Shown piece after piece: positions 11,230 to 25,100 of a stretch of DNA of 64,000 bases (its first letter is position 1; each line of letters opens with the position of its first letter). The DNA is taken from positions 62,001-126,000 of the forward strand of contig JAQPZY010001332.1 in the NCBI GenBank assembly GCA_029931535.1, given 5' to 3'. The DNA is from Margaritifera margaritifera (lineage: Eukaryota > Mollusca > Bivalvia > Unionida > Margaritiferidae). The translations under genes were made by a program, and so were the position numbers. The notes beneath the pieces are model-generated. The model did no database searches, was not told where the DNA came from, and was given only the letters and a program-made list of their open reading frames with translations.

Positions 11230-11301
11230 TGTATATATATATATGAAGAATCGTTTCTTTTCATATATATATATATATATATGAAAAGAAATGATTCTTC
11301 A
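11188..11301. repeat. (TA)n tract with embedded hairpin
   Basis: Two TA runs (about 11188-11221 and 11263-11282) surround short CA/TG sequence. From 11244 to 11301, TGAAGAATC and TTTCTTTTCAT are followed, across the second TA run, by their inverted copies ATGAAAAGAAA and GATTCTTCA with one mismatch. The result is a 58-bp hairpin with a TA core. Confidence 0.85.
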
Positions 11302-11584
11302 AGCGTGAAATAAACATTAACTTCAATACCTGATCCCTTTGTAAAGATAACAACCATTAAACTCTCTCTCTCTAAGCTTGTCCAGTTCCAAAGACTTTCT
11401 TTCCCAGTAATCACTTTTAAATAAATTTAGGTATGCAAAGCACATTCTGAGGATTTCCTCCTTTCAGGAGAAGTCTGGGGGTATCTTATGTTTATTTTTT
11501 TATATATTTTTTTTTTCAATTACAGAATTTGAATTACTACATCATGGAGACATTTTCTCCACATTTACTGAAATACAAATATGA

Positions 11585-11640
11585 GCACATACATACATAC
11601 ATACATACATACATACATACATACATACATACATACATAA
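11585..11640. repeat. (CATA)n microsatellite
   Basis: About thirteen tandem CATA units immediately beyond the 3' end of the recognisable LINE ORF2 on the minus strand. It may be the LINE's truncation point or a later insertion. Confidence 0.9.
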
Positions 11641-11653
11641 CATACATGTATGT

Positions 11654-13909
11654 TTAAAATGATTCTGAATACCGGTAAATCATCATACATGTACTAAGGC
11701 CTGAAATTTTAGAGTATTGATAAATGAGATCCAGTGCTGATTTCAAGGACTTTTCAGAGCCATCAAGAGTGAGTGCAGAGTCATCTGCATACTGTGAAAT
11801 AAGATATTCTATACGATTTATTTGTATTCCTTTAATATTTGGGTTTTTCCTGATCATGTGGGCTAATATCTCTGCACACAGAAAGTAAATATCTGGGAAG
11901 AGGGGATCTCTTTGTCTGCAGCCTCTCCTAATGTCAAACCAAAATGAATATTGTCCATTTACAAAAATGCGTTATTTAATACTTTATCCAATTTTTGAAG
12001 TCTCCTCCAAAAATTTTAAAAGTCTAATACTTTACCAATGAAATGCCATGCAACAGAATCAAAAGCTTTTTCAAAATCGATTAAGAGAAGAAGTCCAGGT
12101 ATGTTATATTTTTTGGTAGAAAACATGAGATCATATAGGGTACGAATACTTTCCCCTATATATTTTCCCTTGATGAAACCAGTTTGATCATTATTAATAA
12201 TTGCTGGAAGAACCTGCTTTAGTCTATTTGTCTATTTGCTTTAGTCTATTTGCAGTACATGCTGATGCAATTTTGTGATCTAAATTAAATAAAGAGATGG
12301 GTCTCCAATTCTTCAAATAGTGTTTTGGTTTATCCCCTTTTGGAAGACAAGTTATTACACCTTCCTTTTGAAATGATGATCGCTCCCCCTGAATGAAAAA
12401 TTAATTGCCCTTACATAATATGGACCAATATCTATCCAAAAGAACTTAAAAAACTCAACTGAAGACCCATCTGATCTTGGGCTTTTATTATTTGCATGTA
12501 CATGTATTTTAGGCTTGCAGTTGCTTCAATTAAAGCTATAGCGACATTCAAATATTCTTTCTGTGCATTGTTTAGTTTAGGAATATCCCATAGCTAAGGA
12601 GAAACTCAAGATCAACTGGATCCACCTGATGATGAGAATATAGCTTCTGGTAATACATTTCTGATACTGTCAACATTTCTTACTGATTACCAGTACATGT
12701 TCCATCAGATTTTAATAGATTAGTCATCTTTTTACATATGTAGTTTCTATTTTCAAAAATTACTGAAATATTTTGATACCCATTCTCCTTCTTCAATCCA
12801 TTTTGCCCTTGATCTTATTCTCACACATTTCATTTTTTTCCTAGGAATTTCCATCGATTCTTTTTGTTCTCCAAAATTTGAAATTTATTAGTTTCATTAG
12901 TTTGTTTCAAATAATTAATTTCATTTATAAACTGTGTCTCCAGTTGATCTTGTGGTCTTTTTGTAAAGGATGAGTAAGAGATGATTTTCTCCCTAACGTT
13001 TAACAGTATCATTTTAACAAAAAGTTGATCATTTATAGTAAAATCTACCTCAGAAGCTGGAATTTGCTCAAAATTGGATGTTTGATTAGAGCAAATATAT
13101 TGACTTTTACAACGATGAATTGTATCTTTAACAAGAGAAATGTAATCTGGATCATTTAATAACAAGTTATTGAATTTCCGAAAAGTTTTGTGTCTATAAG
13201 TTTTTCTAAAAACCAAAGTCACTTTTACAAGAGAATGGTCAGTTCTGTAGCTGGGTTCTATGACAGTTTCTTCCACCATTGTAAAAAGATTTTCTGAAAT
13301 AAGAAAAAAGTCTAGCTTGGCTTGCTTAATTGGGTTGCTTTTTCTCCAGGTGTATCTCTTTATACCAATATTTCTCTCTCGCCAAATGTCCACCAAATTA
13401 TGTTCTTCACATGTATCAAGAATCACCTCTCTTGCCCTGGGATTATTCAGAGTATTATAATTATAGGTATCAAATTCTAGATCCATTACTAAGTTACAAT
13501 CACCTCCAATAATCACATAATCACTGCTGAAGGCTGTTATATCGTTCTCGATTTCTGAGTAGAAATTTGGACTATCGCAGTTAGGACCATATATATTAAT
13601 CAGAGTAAATCTATAATTTTGTGTTGATATATCTAGAATTATTTTATTACCAGTATTGTCTTTCTTGGTGAATTGAAAATTATCATTTAGTAGAACAGCC
13701 ACCCCTCTCCAGTGTGATGAAAAGGAATTGAAAACACATTCATAGCCCCAAGTTGATTGTATGTAATTCTCGCATTTCTTAATAAAGTGGGTATCTTGAA
13801 GATCAATCAAGTATTTCTTTTGTTTTAAATAGTTTAGAACATCCCTTCTCTGAACTGGACCCCTTAATCCCTGTCAATTCATAGTAAAAATCTTTAATTT
13901 GTCATCCAT
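11654..13909 (-). pseudogene. L1-like LINE ORF2: APE endonuclease and reverse transcriptase
   Basis: Minus-strand non-LTR retrotransposon ORF2. A methionine at 13909-13907 is followed after ten codons by a stop at 13876-13874; the frame then continues through the long open stretch 13810-12830. The endonuclease shows DLQDTHF, LINIYGPN, VIIGGDCN, RYTWRKSNPIKQAKLDFFL and the catalytic TDHS, the layout of the L1/Tx1 group. Further down, in shifting frames, are TGFIKGKYIGESIRTLYDLM, LLLIDFEKAFDS (RT motif A, about 12090-12050), GCRQRDPLFP where the usual Gly of RQGDP is Arg (about 11930), and QYADDSALTLDG (motif C, about 11790). The ORF stops near 11654, before a C-terminal domain, next to a (CATA)n tract. 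Multiple frameshifts make it inactive. It probably belongs with ORF1 at 16216-15170. Confidence 0.85.
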
Positions 13910-14035
13910 GTAACAATAGAGACAAATCTTGCTGTGTAAAATATAGGGGCAGACCAACAGATTGCAGAGGAAACCCTGATTACGGATGCGATTTTGGTTT
14001 GCTGATTTTTTTGTGTGGATCTAAGTTAAGTATTC

Positions 14036-14039
<4 letters not shown>

Positions 14040-14102
<63 letters not shown>
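14040..14102. repeat. (TA)n microsatellite
   Basis: Uninterrupted AT dinucleotide run of about 63 bp. Confidence 0.95.
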
Positions 14103-14148
14103 CACCTTCATTGTAATTGAGGTGTACAAACTTATGATTAAGAGGTAG

Positions 14149-14245
14149 ACCAACAAGTTGTTTTCCACCTTTTTTTTTTCCGCCACCAGCCAAAAAAAAA
14201 AAAAAAAAAAAAAAAAAGGAAGGTGGCAAACAGCTTGTTGGTCTA
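14149..14245. mobile_element. Small foldback insertion flanked by 13-bp direct repeats
   Basis: The sequence GATTAAGAGGTAG occurs perfectly at 14136-14148 and 14246-14258. Between the copies is a 97-bp imperfect palindrome: it opens ACCAACAAGTTGTTTTCCACC and closes with the inverted equivalent GGTGGCAAACAGCTTGTTGGT. T-rich and A-rich runs lie in the centre. This is the structure expected of a tiny foldback element or of a retroposed hairpin, with the direct repeats as target duplication. I do not recognise the family. Confidence 0.55.
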
Positions 14246-14671
14246 GATTAAGAGGTAGCTGAAAAATGAACAGAATATGGGAAAAGATAAAGAAAAATAA
14301 AACAAAATGAAACAATTTGAGAGTAAAAGAAAGGCGGATAGAAAGAAGAACACAAAATTTGTAGTGGAGAAATAAAACTAAACTAAAGGATAATGAAAGG
14401 TAACATACAAGAATGAAATAAAAGGTAACAAAACAATAGTAAGGAAAAAAATATTTGCAAAGGTCATACCGTTTTTGGAAAACAAATAATAATGTGCGGA
14501 AAGAAAGCTCAAGATTAACATAGAGCATTCAATGCCCATTGTGTGAAAACGTAAACTCGAAATGTGCAATATTTCACTCGAAAATAGGTAACACAATCGC
14601 CCAAACCACTGCAGTCTTAGGAAGCTTTTTGTATTATATTACCCTATTGACATACTTCTTAATAATTCCAC

Positions 14672-14729
14672 TTCTCAGCATTAAGTGTATCTAGGAGGGC
14701 TTCTCAGCATTAAGTGTATCTAGGAGGGC
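14672..14729. repeat. Two-copy 29-bp tandem repeat
   Basis: The unit beginning TTCTCAGCATTAAGTG and ending AGGAGGGC occurs twice back to back without change. Confidence 0.95.
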
Positions 14730-15169
14730 TTCTAAACTGACTGAGGATTGGGGGGGGGGGGCAATATTTGTTGGAAGCTTCGACTATTCGTTTTTACTTG
14801 ATACGTAATCATGATCTTGAAGATGCTCATGCTGTCTCCGCATTATAGTAATCAGTCATTTACGAGACTCGGATGAATCGAGTAAGTTAAATTCCCCCGC
14901 CTAGTCATTTATATTTAAAGCTTATCACCGAAAGTATTAGTGGTAAATCATTTCGAATTAACAATTAGTAGAAGAGTTATCTCCCTTATAAAAAATTAAT
15001 TTTAAAAAATAAATAAAAACCTTCGAACCTGAGAGAGAGAGAGAGAAATGAAAGTACAAGTGAAATGAAATGTTCAGTGTGTTTAAATCAAGTGACTATA
15101 TATACTGTATCAAAAGAACATTCAACAATCCTAGAACAAAAAAAAAAAAAAAGGTTATGAAACAGGTCA

Positions 15170-16216
15170 GACTGAATTTAAACTCGACTTGTGCTTTGTC
15201 GATTTCAAACGATCTCCTAATTTTGAAAGGCTGTCCCTCGTTGTTACTCTGATCACTCTGTTATCTTTCAACTTTGCAAAAATGTTCCCGTCAAAAGACC
15301 ATACTGATTCGACGAATTCATGCGACTTCAACTTTTCCATAAAGTCAGATGTTGTTTTAGTCACGTCCTCCTTGATCACGAGTTTCGAACCTTTCAATTT
15401 GTTCTTTTTCACAATTGCCTCCAGCTGTTTCCTCCTTGAAATGAATTGCTAGATCACGAGTCTGTTGACTGCTTCTGTGAACTGGCCCAAACAATGAGCT
15501 AGGCTAACATCCTCAACCGAGATCCGCGTCCCCAATTTATTGCGGAGCATGCCCACCACCCTTTCTGCACAAATGTCCACTGACTCATTCTTCTATCTAT
15601 CCTCGAAGCTGTAAATAATGGTATTATTGTTCCTCATGTATTGTTCCTGTTCATCGATATGAGTCCGCAGGGCTTCATTCCGAGTCTGCAGACCTTCAAT
15701 CACTGTTTTCGTTGCCTCTTCCCCTGATTCTAACACCCGAATCTTCTGTTTTAACTGTTCGTTTTCAGTCTGGTATTCAAAAACTTTTCCTTCCTCTAAG
15801 TATTTCAACTTCTTTGCTGACGTCATCAAATTTCCTAAGGATATCTTCTGTAATCTTTATTAAAGGCTTGTCAAGGGTGGACTTTGAGCACACATTCCGT
15901 TATCAGAGATTTGAGTATGTTATATATGTAGTCCCTGGAAGCCATTTATTTCAGACTTGCAGTTAGTTTATCTGGTTTGGTTTCAATAGACTGCATTTTG
16001 TTCGTATCTGGTTCTAAAACTTCATCATCCTGTGATTGTAACTCTCGTCAGATGAACTGACGAATTGTAGGTTGGGGGTGGGGGAAACGCCACCCTCTGA
16101 CGTATGAAAATGTTCTCACCTGCATCTTCGTCAACTCTAGGCGGGTCAGTCATCTTGCTCACTTCTTTGTCCCGTTTGTTTCCGGTATTAACTGTATTTC
16201 CTTCCCGGCCTGGCAT
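15170..16216 (-). pseudogene. L1-like LINE ORF1 protein relic
   Basis: Minus-strand remnant. From 16216 a methionine starts MPGREGNTVNTGNKR and continues to KMTDPPRVDEDAGENIF; the middle is broken by stops. From about 15829 a coiled coil (YQTENEQLKQKIRVLE) leads into RNNNTIIYSFEDR, the opening strand of an RRM-like domain as in L1 ORF1 (typically NNIIIYG). Then come MLRNKLGTRISVEDVSLAHC and, in the frame at 15412, GSKLVIKEDVTK and WSFDGNIFAKLKDNRVIRV, which correspond to the C-terminal domain (LKG..IVIREDLT, VWS.NGKI..K). The order coiled coil, RRM, CTD identifies an L1-type ORF1. It is upstream of and on the same strand as the ORF2 at 13909-11654, so both are likely from one element. Confidence 0.7.
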
Positions 16217-16683
16217 CTTAACAATATCCTATGGTACAATTCAACATATAAAGAATGAAATGAACTTTTCGTCAGCTGAACTAACTGCATCAGCTGCACT
16301 AATTGCACGGACAGGTATGCCTACCCGTGTTCTATCTTGCACCGACCATATTGTATGTTGGCTAACTTGTGAATTTTTTAAGTATGCTAACATAGTATCC
16401 TAACATATCAAACAGTTCTACAAACCCATCACTGGAAGCCAAACACACTTAAAGAGCTTTCATATCCAGAAAAGAGCAACTAAACGTCCAAAAATACATT
16501 AATTTACCGATTGTTTAGCAGGGCATGTTTGGCGCTTACCGCCCGGCACAGCTGACCTTTGACCACAATCCGTTTTCCCTATTTCAATAACAGCTAAAGT
16601 TAGTGTACTTTGGACTAGTTCAGGCTAATTTTTCGAGCACATGGAAGCAGCTATTGATGGGTACATGTCGATTCGTAAGCGGG
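16217..16683. other. Non-coding gap upstream of the LINE
   Basis: Sequence 5' of the LINE ORF1 on the minus strand; it may include the LINE 5' region, but no promoter or target duplication could be identified. Confidence 0.35.
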
Positions 16684-17283
16684 ATGTTACGTAACCAGGA
16701 TGTTGCGTACCCAGTATTTCTACACGTTCTATTGTATTTTCCGTTAACATTAGTTGCATTTAATAGAAAAGAATTGTGAATGTTTATAATTATGCATTTT
16801 TATTGTTAAATATGAAAAAGAAATCAAATTTTAAAATGGTGAATGTACAATAAAACAATAAAATGAGAAAAATATATAACGAGTCTAAAACGGATCTTTA
16901 AAATAAAAGTTTGTATACATAAGTATTATAGTGCATAAAATCACATGAATAAGTTTATTAATAGCGTTTAAGACATGTACGAATAGAAAAGAACAGCTTA
17001 ATGTATAGGCTGTTAGGCAGCAAGAAAAGTATTTACAAAGCAATCAATCAGATTTAAATTATACAATACCGTACTTAGATAAAAATAATAATAATAATAA
17101 AGAAAACTTAATTTTAATCAAAATAATGAAGCAGTAATTAGAATAATAAATAAGTAATAATTATAGTAGTATATGTTCTAGTTAAAACATTACCAAATAA
17201 TGGGTGAAATTAAATTATAAATACATCTTTTCAATTGCCGGATAAAAATCCCAGTTACGAAACGACCAGGTTACGTAACGACT
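16684..17283. mobile_element. MITE-like element with GTTACGTAACC inverted repeats
   Basis: The left arm (about 16684-16720) reads TGTTACGTAACCAGGATGTT then GCGTACCCAG. The right arm (about 17245-17283) carries the inverted counterpart, CAGTTACGAAACGACCAGG followed by TTACGTAACG. The arms match at roughly three quarters of about 38 positions, each including the palindrome TTACGTAA. The 520 bp between them is very AT-rich and has no coding capacity, as in many MITEs. I could not find a convincing target duplication. Confidence 0.45.
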
Positions 17284-17983
17284 GACATTCATTTTGATCA
17301 ACTGTATGCTTAGATCATGCACGATTTCCACAACTACAACATGTAAAGAAATTTCAGCCACAGTACACGAAAGTAGCATAGAGGTATGCCAACATTCTCT
17401 CCACTGCGCATGTTGCAGATGCAAACAGCTTCACCTTACACCTGACACTCTCTCAGAAGCACGTAATATCTGTAGAGCGCAATCAATATTCTCGTTCATT
17501 CTATGCTATTATGCTTTTGTGGTATTTGTGCACTCGACCGAAATACAACCTGTATAAAGCTGACTGGAAAAATATTCAACATTTTCCAATTGGTGTAAGG
17601 AAGAGTAATATTTCACACGAGGTAAGTAAATGTTAGATAACTGGCAATCGTCTAGTCTACCACCTCCACCACTAGTAGTCCTACCACTTCAGTGACAGCA
17701 TATCTTGCGCATTCTTTTAAAAAACGTAGTAGCTTTAGTTTTAGTCATCCCACGTTCCGTATACTGGAAGTCAAGTTGAAGCTTTATTGTAAAACGGACC
17801 CAGGAATTCTTCAGGAGTACGACTTAAAAAATATTTAAATATTTTGAGTTAGCTAGACAAGAAAGGTGGGTGGGAGATCTCTTCAGTAGTAAAACTCAAA
17901 TAATATTTTTTAATGTTTTTATTAGAAATTTGGACAGGAAGGGTGGATAGGAGATCGGGTATAATGTTTTAGTACCCCTCCCC

Positions 17984-18059
<76 letters not shown>

Positions 18060-18376
18060 GTTACACTTGTTTTCCTACTATATGTGTCTCTGATCGACTT
18101 TTCTATGGCCTAACATTGACCTTAGCCCCGCATCATACCCTCATTTGGATCATCCTCTCGTGGTACGATGTTGGTTGGACAAAAGGAACCAGTATTTGCT
18201 GAAAATCCGTATTGGCGGCAAAGAAAGTCAAGTCCAGACAGGAACCAGTGTTGGACCAGGTATAATGGTGACGTATAGATACTAGAGGCCCAAGTATTTC
18301 CGGTCTTTTTCTTTCATCGAAACCACACATTATCTGCCGTGGTAAACGTCTGATGACCAAATAGTAGAGAAAGATG
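17284..18376. other. Non-coding gap with (CT)n
   Basis: Contains a 72-bp (CT)n at 17987-18058. A 75-codon minus-strand frame at 18360-18133 has vague LINE-endonuclease character (HHYTWSNTGSCLDLTF) but is too weak to call. Confidence 0.4.
17987..18058. repeat. (CT)n microsatellite
   Basis: Uninterrupted CT run of about 72 bp. Confidence 0.95.
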
Positions 18377-18472
18377 GAATGAATAAATAAAGAAATAAAT
18401 CCCTAAATGAATGAATGAATAAATGAATGAATGAATGAACGAATGAATGAATGAACGTGCAAATAAATAACA
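18377..18472. repeat. (AATG)n/(AAAT)n microsatellite
   Basis: Tetranucleotide tract of AATG units with AAAT and AACG variants, about 96 bp. Confidence 0.85.
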
Positions 18473-20508
<2,036 letters not shown>

Positions 20509-20674
20509 CAATGAAGTATTCAGAAAAAAACAGTAATAAAGAAACAAGGTTTAAAAAAAAACTATTGTTATGTTATGTAAATCTGTATGTCAGTTTGATG
20601 ATTGCTTTCATGTTTTACGGCATAGCAACACAACTAAGTTATTTAGTGCTGAGGTAGTCGAACCAGGAAGATCC

Positions 20675-20746
20675 AATGGTAGGATTCGAACTTGCGCCCT
20701 TTCTGTCGCGAGATGGGCACGCTAACCACTAGCTATCTCGGCACCA
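20675..20746 (-). repeat. tRNA-like SINE head
   Basis: On the minus strand the segment reads GCCGAGATAGCTAGTGGTTA near its start (A-box-like, TAGCTAGTGG) and AAGTTCGAATCC near its end (B box). Spacing is that of a tRNA. Acceptor-stem ends do not pair well and no CCA or clean cloverleaf is evident, so a tRNA-derived SINE fragment is more likely than a working tRNA gene. Confidence 0.5.
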
Positions 20747-21679
20747 GCCACTATTAGTCCCCTCTTATGACACGAAGGAGAACGCATCAGGCCTATTCTA
20801 CATCTCCGAGCCCACAGTAGATGGACATTTTATAAATATTGTCATCAGAGAAATAATTACTTATTATTTGTCGTGAGAGTACAGGGTTGCCAAATAATAC
20901 ATGTTCATTGATGAAGATGAAAGGTTCCATTTGGGTCCATTCAGCTACATTTTGAACCTCCATCTGAGTACTGTAGAGTCCATTTGTGTCTTCATTTTGG
21001 TCCATTAGGGTTAATTTAGATCTCCAGTTCGATATATCGATGAGGTGCCTGAGTTTCTAATATGATTTTGTTACTTATAATAATAATCACTTTATATATT
21101 TATCTAGGTATTAGAGAGGCCTCTTTTTACTCCAAAATTACTTACAATAGTGACTGCTACCGTTACTCGTAACAGTGGCAGATCCAGGACTTGTGTGGCG
21201 ATTCGATTATGAGAAGGAGGTGGTTAGATGGGCTGAAAATGGCTAACTTTCTCTCTTTATCACTGAAAAGTGTACTATTTTAACCAGAAAAGAGGGGGTT
21301 CATAGACCCCACTCCTCTCCTTGAACTCCATCTATAACTACCACAATATGCAGGTCATCACACCATACATACTTGAGCCATCCCCTCTTTAGATTTGGTT
21401 CTTTGCTTTCAGGTAAACTGTCTCACGCAATATATAACCTGTGATGGCCATACTGCATTTTGCATCACGCCCCGGGGGAGCTGGAGAGTGGACAAAGTGT
21501 GGTACTGACCTGGTGTGGTCCGTCGATGCATTGACGATCTCGGACCGGACTGGTATTCCAGGACAACCAACACGCTACCATCTGGCGCCGTCAGCGAGTG
21601 GACGAAGTGAACCGAGTAGAGCATTTGTGCAAGAGGAATTACAAGTCATTCCCGTGAATACATAATTACCGCCAAGGTC
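20747..21679. other. Non-coding, becoming GC-richer toward 21.4 kb
   Basis: The segment 21440-21679 is GC-richer than its surroundings and continuous with the DNA polymerase fragment on its right. Its open frames on both strands have no domain that I recognise. It could be further sequence of the same Polinton-like element. Confidence 0.35.
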
Positions 21680-22135
21680 TATTGTATCCCGATCGTGTGG
21701 TGCCCGTACGCGTACGTGCATTTTCCATCAGAGAAAATCGATCGCTTGGTGTCCAGCGGGGACAAACTTACCTTGGTGCAACGATGCACGCCCATGCGAT
21801 GTTTCCGCGACCGGATAAGATTTGCCGCATGTGTAAATTCACGCCGTTGCTGAAGACAATCCACGTACATGTTGTGCTTGAGATCCTTTTGAACAACCAC
21901 ATGCTGGGGACGTTGCTGAAGACAATCCACGTACATGTTGTGCTTGAGATCCTTTTGAACAACCACATGCTGGGGACTCCATTGGCCTTTTTGATGTTTT
22001 CGCTCGATTCATCGGCGAGATCTGAGCCAACCACGATCAAGGACAGTTTGGGTCGCAGTTCCACGAATTCCTCGATGAGCTTGCCTGCGCACTAGTCTTT
22101 GAGTTTCTCTACGACTTTCTTGTTGACGTTGCTGA
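21680..22135 (-). pseudogene. Polinton/Maverick-type DNA polymerase B, C-terminal part
   Basis: Minus-strand fragment of a protein-primed family B DNA polymerase of the Polinton/Maverick type, which replicates linear virus-like transposons. It opens with NKKVVEKLKD, a TAG at 22094-22092, then CAGKLIEEFVELRPKLS and NIKKANGVP, the region following the polymerase catalytic core. After a frame change come VVVQKDLKHNMYVDCLQQR, LIRSRKHRM, KVSLSPLDTKR and DGKCTYAYGH. This order (EFV.LR.K.., KKA.GV, HE.Y..CL, V.RS.KH, .LS..D.KR, T.AYGH) is the conserved C-terminal tail of these polymerases as I know them. A 66-bp segment (21845-21976) is duplicated in tandem. The fragment is broken by stop, frameshift and duplication. 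The matching upstream part lies at 26960-25536. Confidence 0.7.
21845..21976. repeat. Perfect 66-bp tandem duplication inside the polymerase relic
   Basis: A 66-bp unit beginning CGTTGCTGAAGACAATCC occurs at 21845-21910 and 21911-21976 with no visible difference. It is a multiple of three, so it adds 22 codons without altering frame. Confidence 0.95.
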
Positions 22136-25100
22136 TTTTTGAATTATATCATCTCAGTAGCATCTAGATAATATAAAAATAATGTTACAATTTTTTGTTA
22201 TTATATATTGAAAAAGGTGCATCAAATAAAGAAAAAAGAGGTCGTTTCATATTTTTAAATCTGAAGTTGCACCTAAAAGAAAAATGCTTGCAACGTTTGG
22301 ATTTAATTATGCCCCTTCAACATTTGCATAATACAACTTATACCCAATTAGTGATTTAAATTATGATGAATATGTCATCCAACTAAATATGTCAGGTTTA
22401 CAAAACCTGGATATTTCAAGATTTTATCCAAATTACGTTAGATTTTACACCCGATTAGAGGTAGACGAGTCAAGCATTTTTTTTACATGAGAATTAGATA
22501 AATAATATGATATCTATAAGCGTATTATCTTGAAGAAAACAGTATTTTATTTATTTGACAAAAATTTAAAAAGTATGAAATATTTCTGTCAGCTAAAATA
22601 AAGACTAGCAGCAGTATCAAAATTGGTTCCTCTCAAATAAACTGACGTTTTGTGAGATAAATAATAAAATGTTTTGCGGAAGTAGGGCTTTATTGTGGAG
22701 TGTTCTGCACGTGTACCTTAAACGGAAGTAGCAGGAGTAATGATTAGAGGGGCAATAACTAACGGCCTGGCATTGGTAGAAAGCAACCTTCCGTTCTGAT
22801 TATTTGATCCAGTTAGACATAAATGGAATTGAACATAATCAAAGCATGAAAAAATTACAGAATAAACTGCAGATTTAACTGAAAACAGCAAAAATATTGG
22901 ATTACTTAAATAAAAGGTTGAGAGAGCAAAGTTGAGTGACTTAGTATTTAAACAACCTGGATGTTGCTTTAGCTTTATCCCGAAACATTTAATTATCCTG
23001 ATGCATTTACTTACCCAAAAAAGTAGGATAAAACTTGAAAAACATAATATACAAGTCGAAAAACCACAACAGCCATGGCTGAACGACTTATATCAAACTT
23101 TTGTGGTCAACAGGTAAAATACGGGTACATATTCATTGCACTTGTGGTGGATGATACTGTGTTTATTACTTACAAGTTTCTTTAAAAGTCTTCGACGTAT
23201 GTGCAGCATATAAATAGAACAGATGCCGACGCACAAACATGAAAGATACCATAAACACCTCAGTCCAACACATTATTGTATCACATACACACCGATCAAC
23301 ATCAAATCTGAACAAACTTTACCAGTTTATAGATCAAAGCCAAGTCCATAAAGTTTGATTGCACCAGGTAGTTTCTTCGTGTTGTTTGAAATGAAGGTGA
23401 TGATAATAACGCTGTGGTAAACAATTTAGGTAGAATACTTGTGAACGACATATCCTAGGAAGGTGATGATCTTTTCAAGTTGAATGCCTACAGCATCATT
23501 TATGGCAAACAGAGATTTGTGGTTACCTGATTAAATTAAAACAAAGAGGATTGAATAAGGTATCGTGAATACAATTTTGAGACGGGAATGACCAGGAGCG
23601 GGTAATGTACAAAACACTGGCAAAGAAGTAATTCGGTACTTAATCTATGGTAAAACGTTTTAAATACAATTTGACATTCATAGTCTAACAGATCATTGTT
23701 CGCTGTATCATTGCGCTTTAACTTATGATTTCAGATTTAACGTGACACTTGCAAAAGCCTCTGAAGTAATAAAAAGTGGAAACCAGAGCTACGAAGTAGA
23801 AAAATGTACAGTACAATACGATTACTTCAGATGGTTTTGCACAATCTGTTAATTACAAATGTAGAAATATAATTGCTTTCTTTTACGACTACATTGAGAG
23901 AGAGAGAGAGAGTTATCGACATGGCAGCCAATGCAACTTTAACAAACTCACAATTGATTCTCCCATAATAGTTTCAAGAGTAATTTGATACTCTGCAAAG
24001 AAAGCGATGAAAGTGACTGCATTTTTTTATTTCCAAATTAGAAATAGAAAAAAAATCTCTGACTATAGAAGGTCTGCCAATAAAGATTTTTTATCAGGAT
24101 TTCCCGTTGACACGACAGTTTAAAGAAGACACAGATTATTTCATTGAGGAACAACACAAACAAAACTTAGTAACACAAGTGTGAGCAATCTTTGCACTGA
24201 TAACCATTGTATCTTGCTTGATTGTCAGAATTACACATGATAAAAGACTGTGTGGTAGTGGTCTAAAATTAACTAATGTTCAATTAGGTACCCACTTTCA
24301 AATGAACAGAAAAGAAAATGTGAATGTTCACCAACTGCATATTTATTCTGTGTCTGTAAGCATTTAAAATAAACAGCTAAAATCAGTTATGTTTTAGGCA
24401 TTGTTAAAATGTACATAAAGGAGATGAAAATCGTTTTCTTCCCTCAGTCTCAGAACATGATTATCTGTAGAGTTTCTAATTGTTTACACTAAATACGACA
24501 GGTACTGGATGCAAAATATTTGTTATTACATCATTGTCATCTGTCCAACTTTACAGTATAAAAAGACTTACGACAGAAAATGGTTATTCAAAATGTGAAG
24601 ATGAGAATGCTACATCCTGTGCATAAATTAGATAAATGGTTGTGGTTACTGTGTACACATACTTTCTTTATAATTGATGATTGCAGCAACATTGATGATG
24701 CAAAAAAGAAACAACTAACGTGACTAAGTTAGCATTTAGTGCTCGTCTTCATAGCACATCTGTGTGAGTAATCGCACAAAAATATAATGCAATCGTTAGG
24801 TTTCTTATTACACTATACAGTCGGGACAAAAAGACTACATAGTGTATTTTTGATGAAAAATACGTAATACCAGATGAAACGAATGACACTTGATTATCCG
24901 TTTGACTGTACTCTTTGCAAAGGCTGCACATATGGTGCAGAACTATACTATCGCATCCGACGACATGTGTCGTTGTCCATTCGGGAGATCTCGTCAGACT
25001 TTTTGAGAGGAAAGCACAATACATGCGTGTCCGTAAGGTAATGTTTTTACATTGTCTTGCACAAAATGCCTATTATTATACATAGACGATGCTACTTTTT

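Larger units (their letters stand above)
13910..15169. other. Spacer between LINE ORF1 and ORF2 with several insertions
   Basis: About 1.25 kb separates the two LINE ORFs. It contains a 63-bp (TA)n (14040-14102), a foldback insertion with 13-bp direct repeats (14136-14258), a two-copy 29-bp repeat (14672-14729), a G run near 14752-14761, a short GA run near 15034-15047 and an A run at 15139-15152. The GA-rich segment 14260-14460 is low complexity. No coding region is supported. Confidence 0.55.

Noticed and set aside
18133..18360. Minus-strand frame with YTWSNTGSCLDLTF, possibly a LINE endonuclease fragment
   Set aside because: Only one short vague resemblance, no catalytic motif and no adjoining reverse transcriptase; too weak to annotate.
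24749..25024. 91-codon minus-strand frame (and its plus-strand counterpart) as a gene
   Set aside because: No domain, no splice support and no continuation; it lies in the DNA that separates two polymerase blocks.
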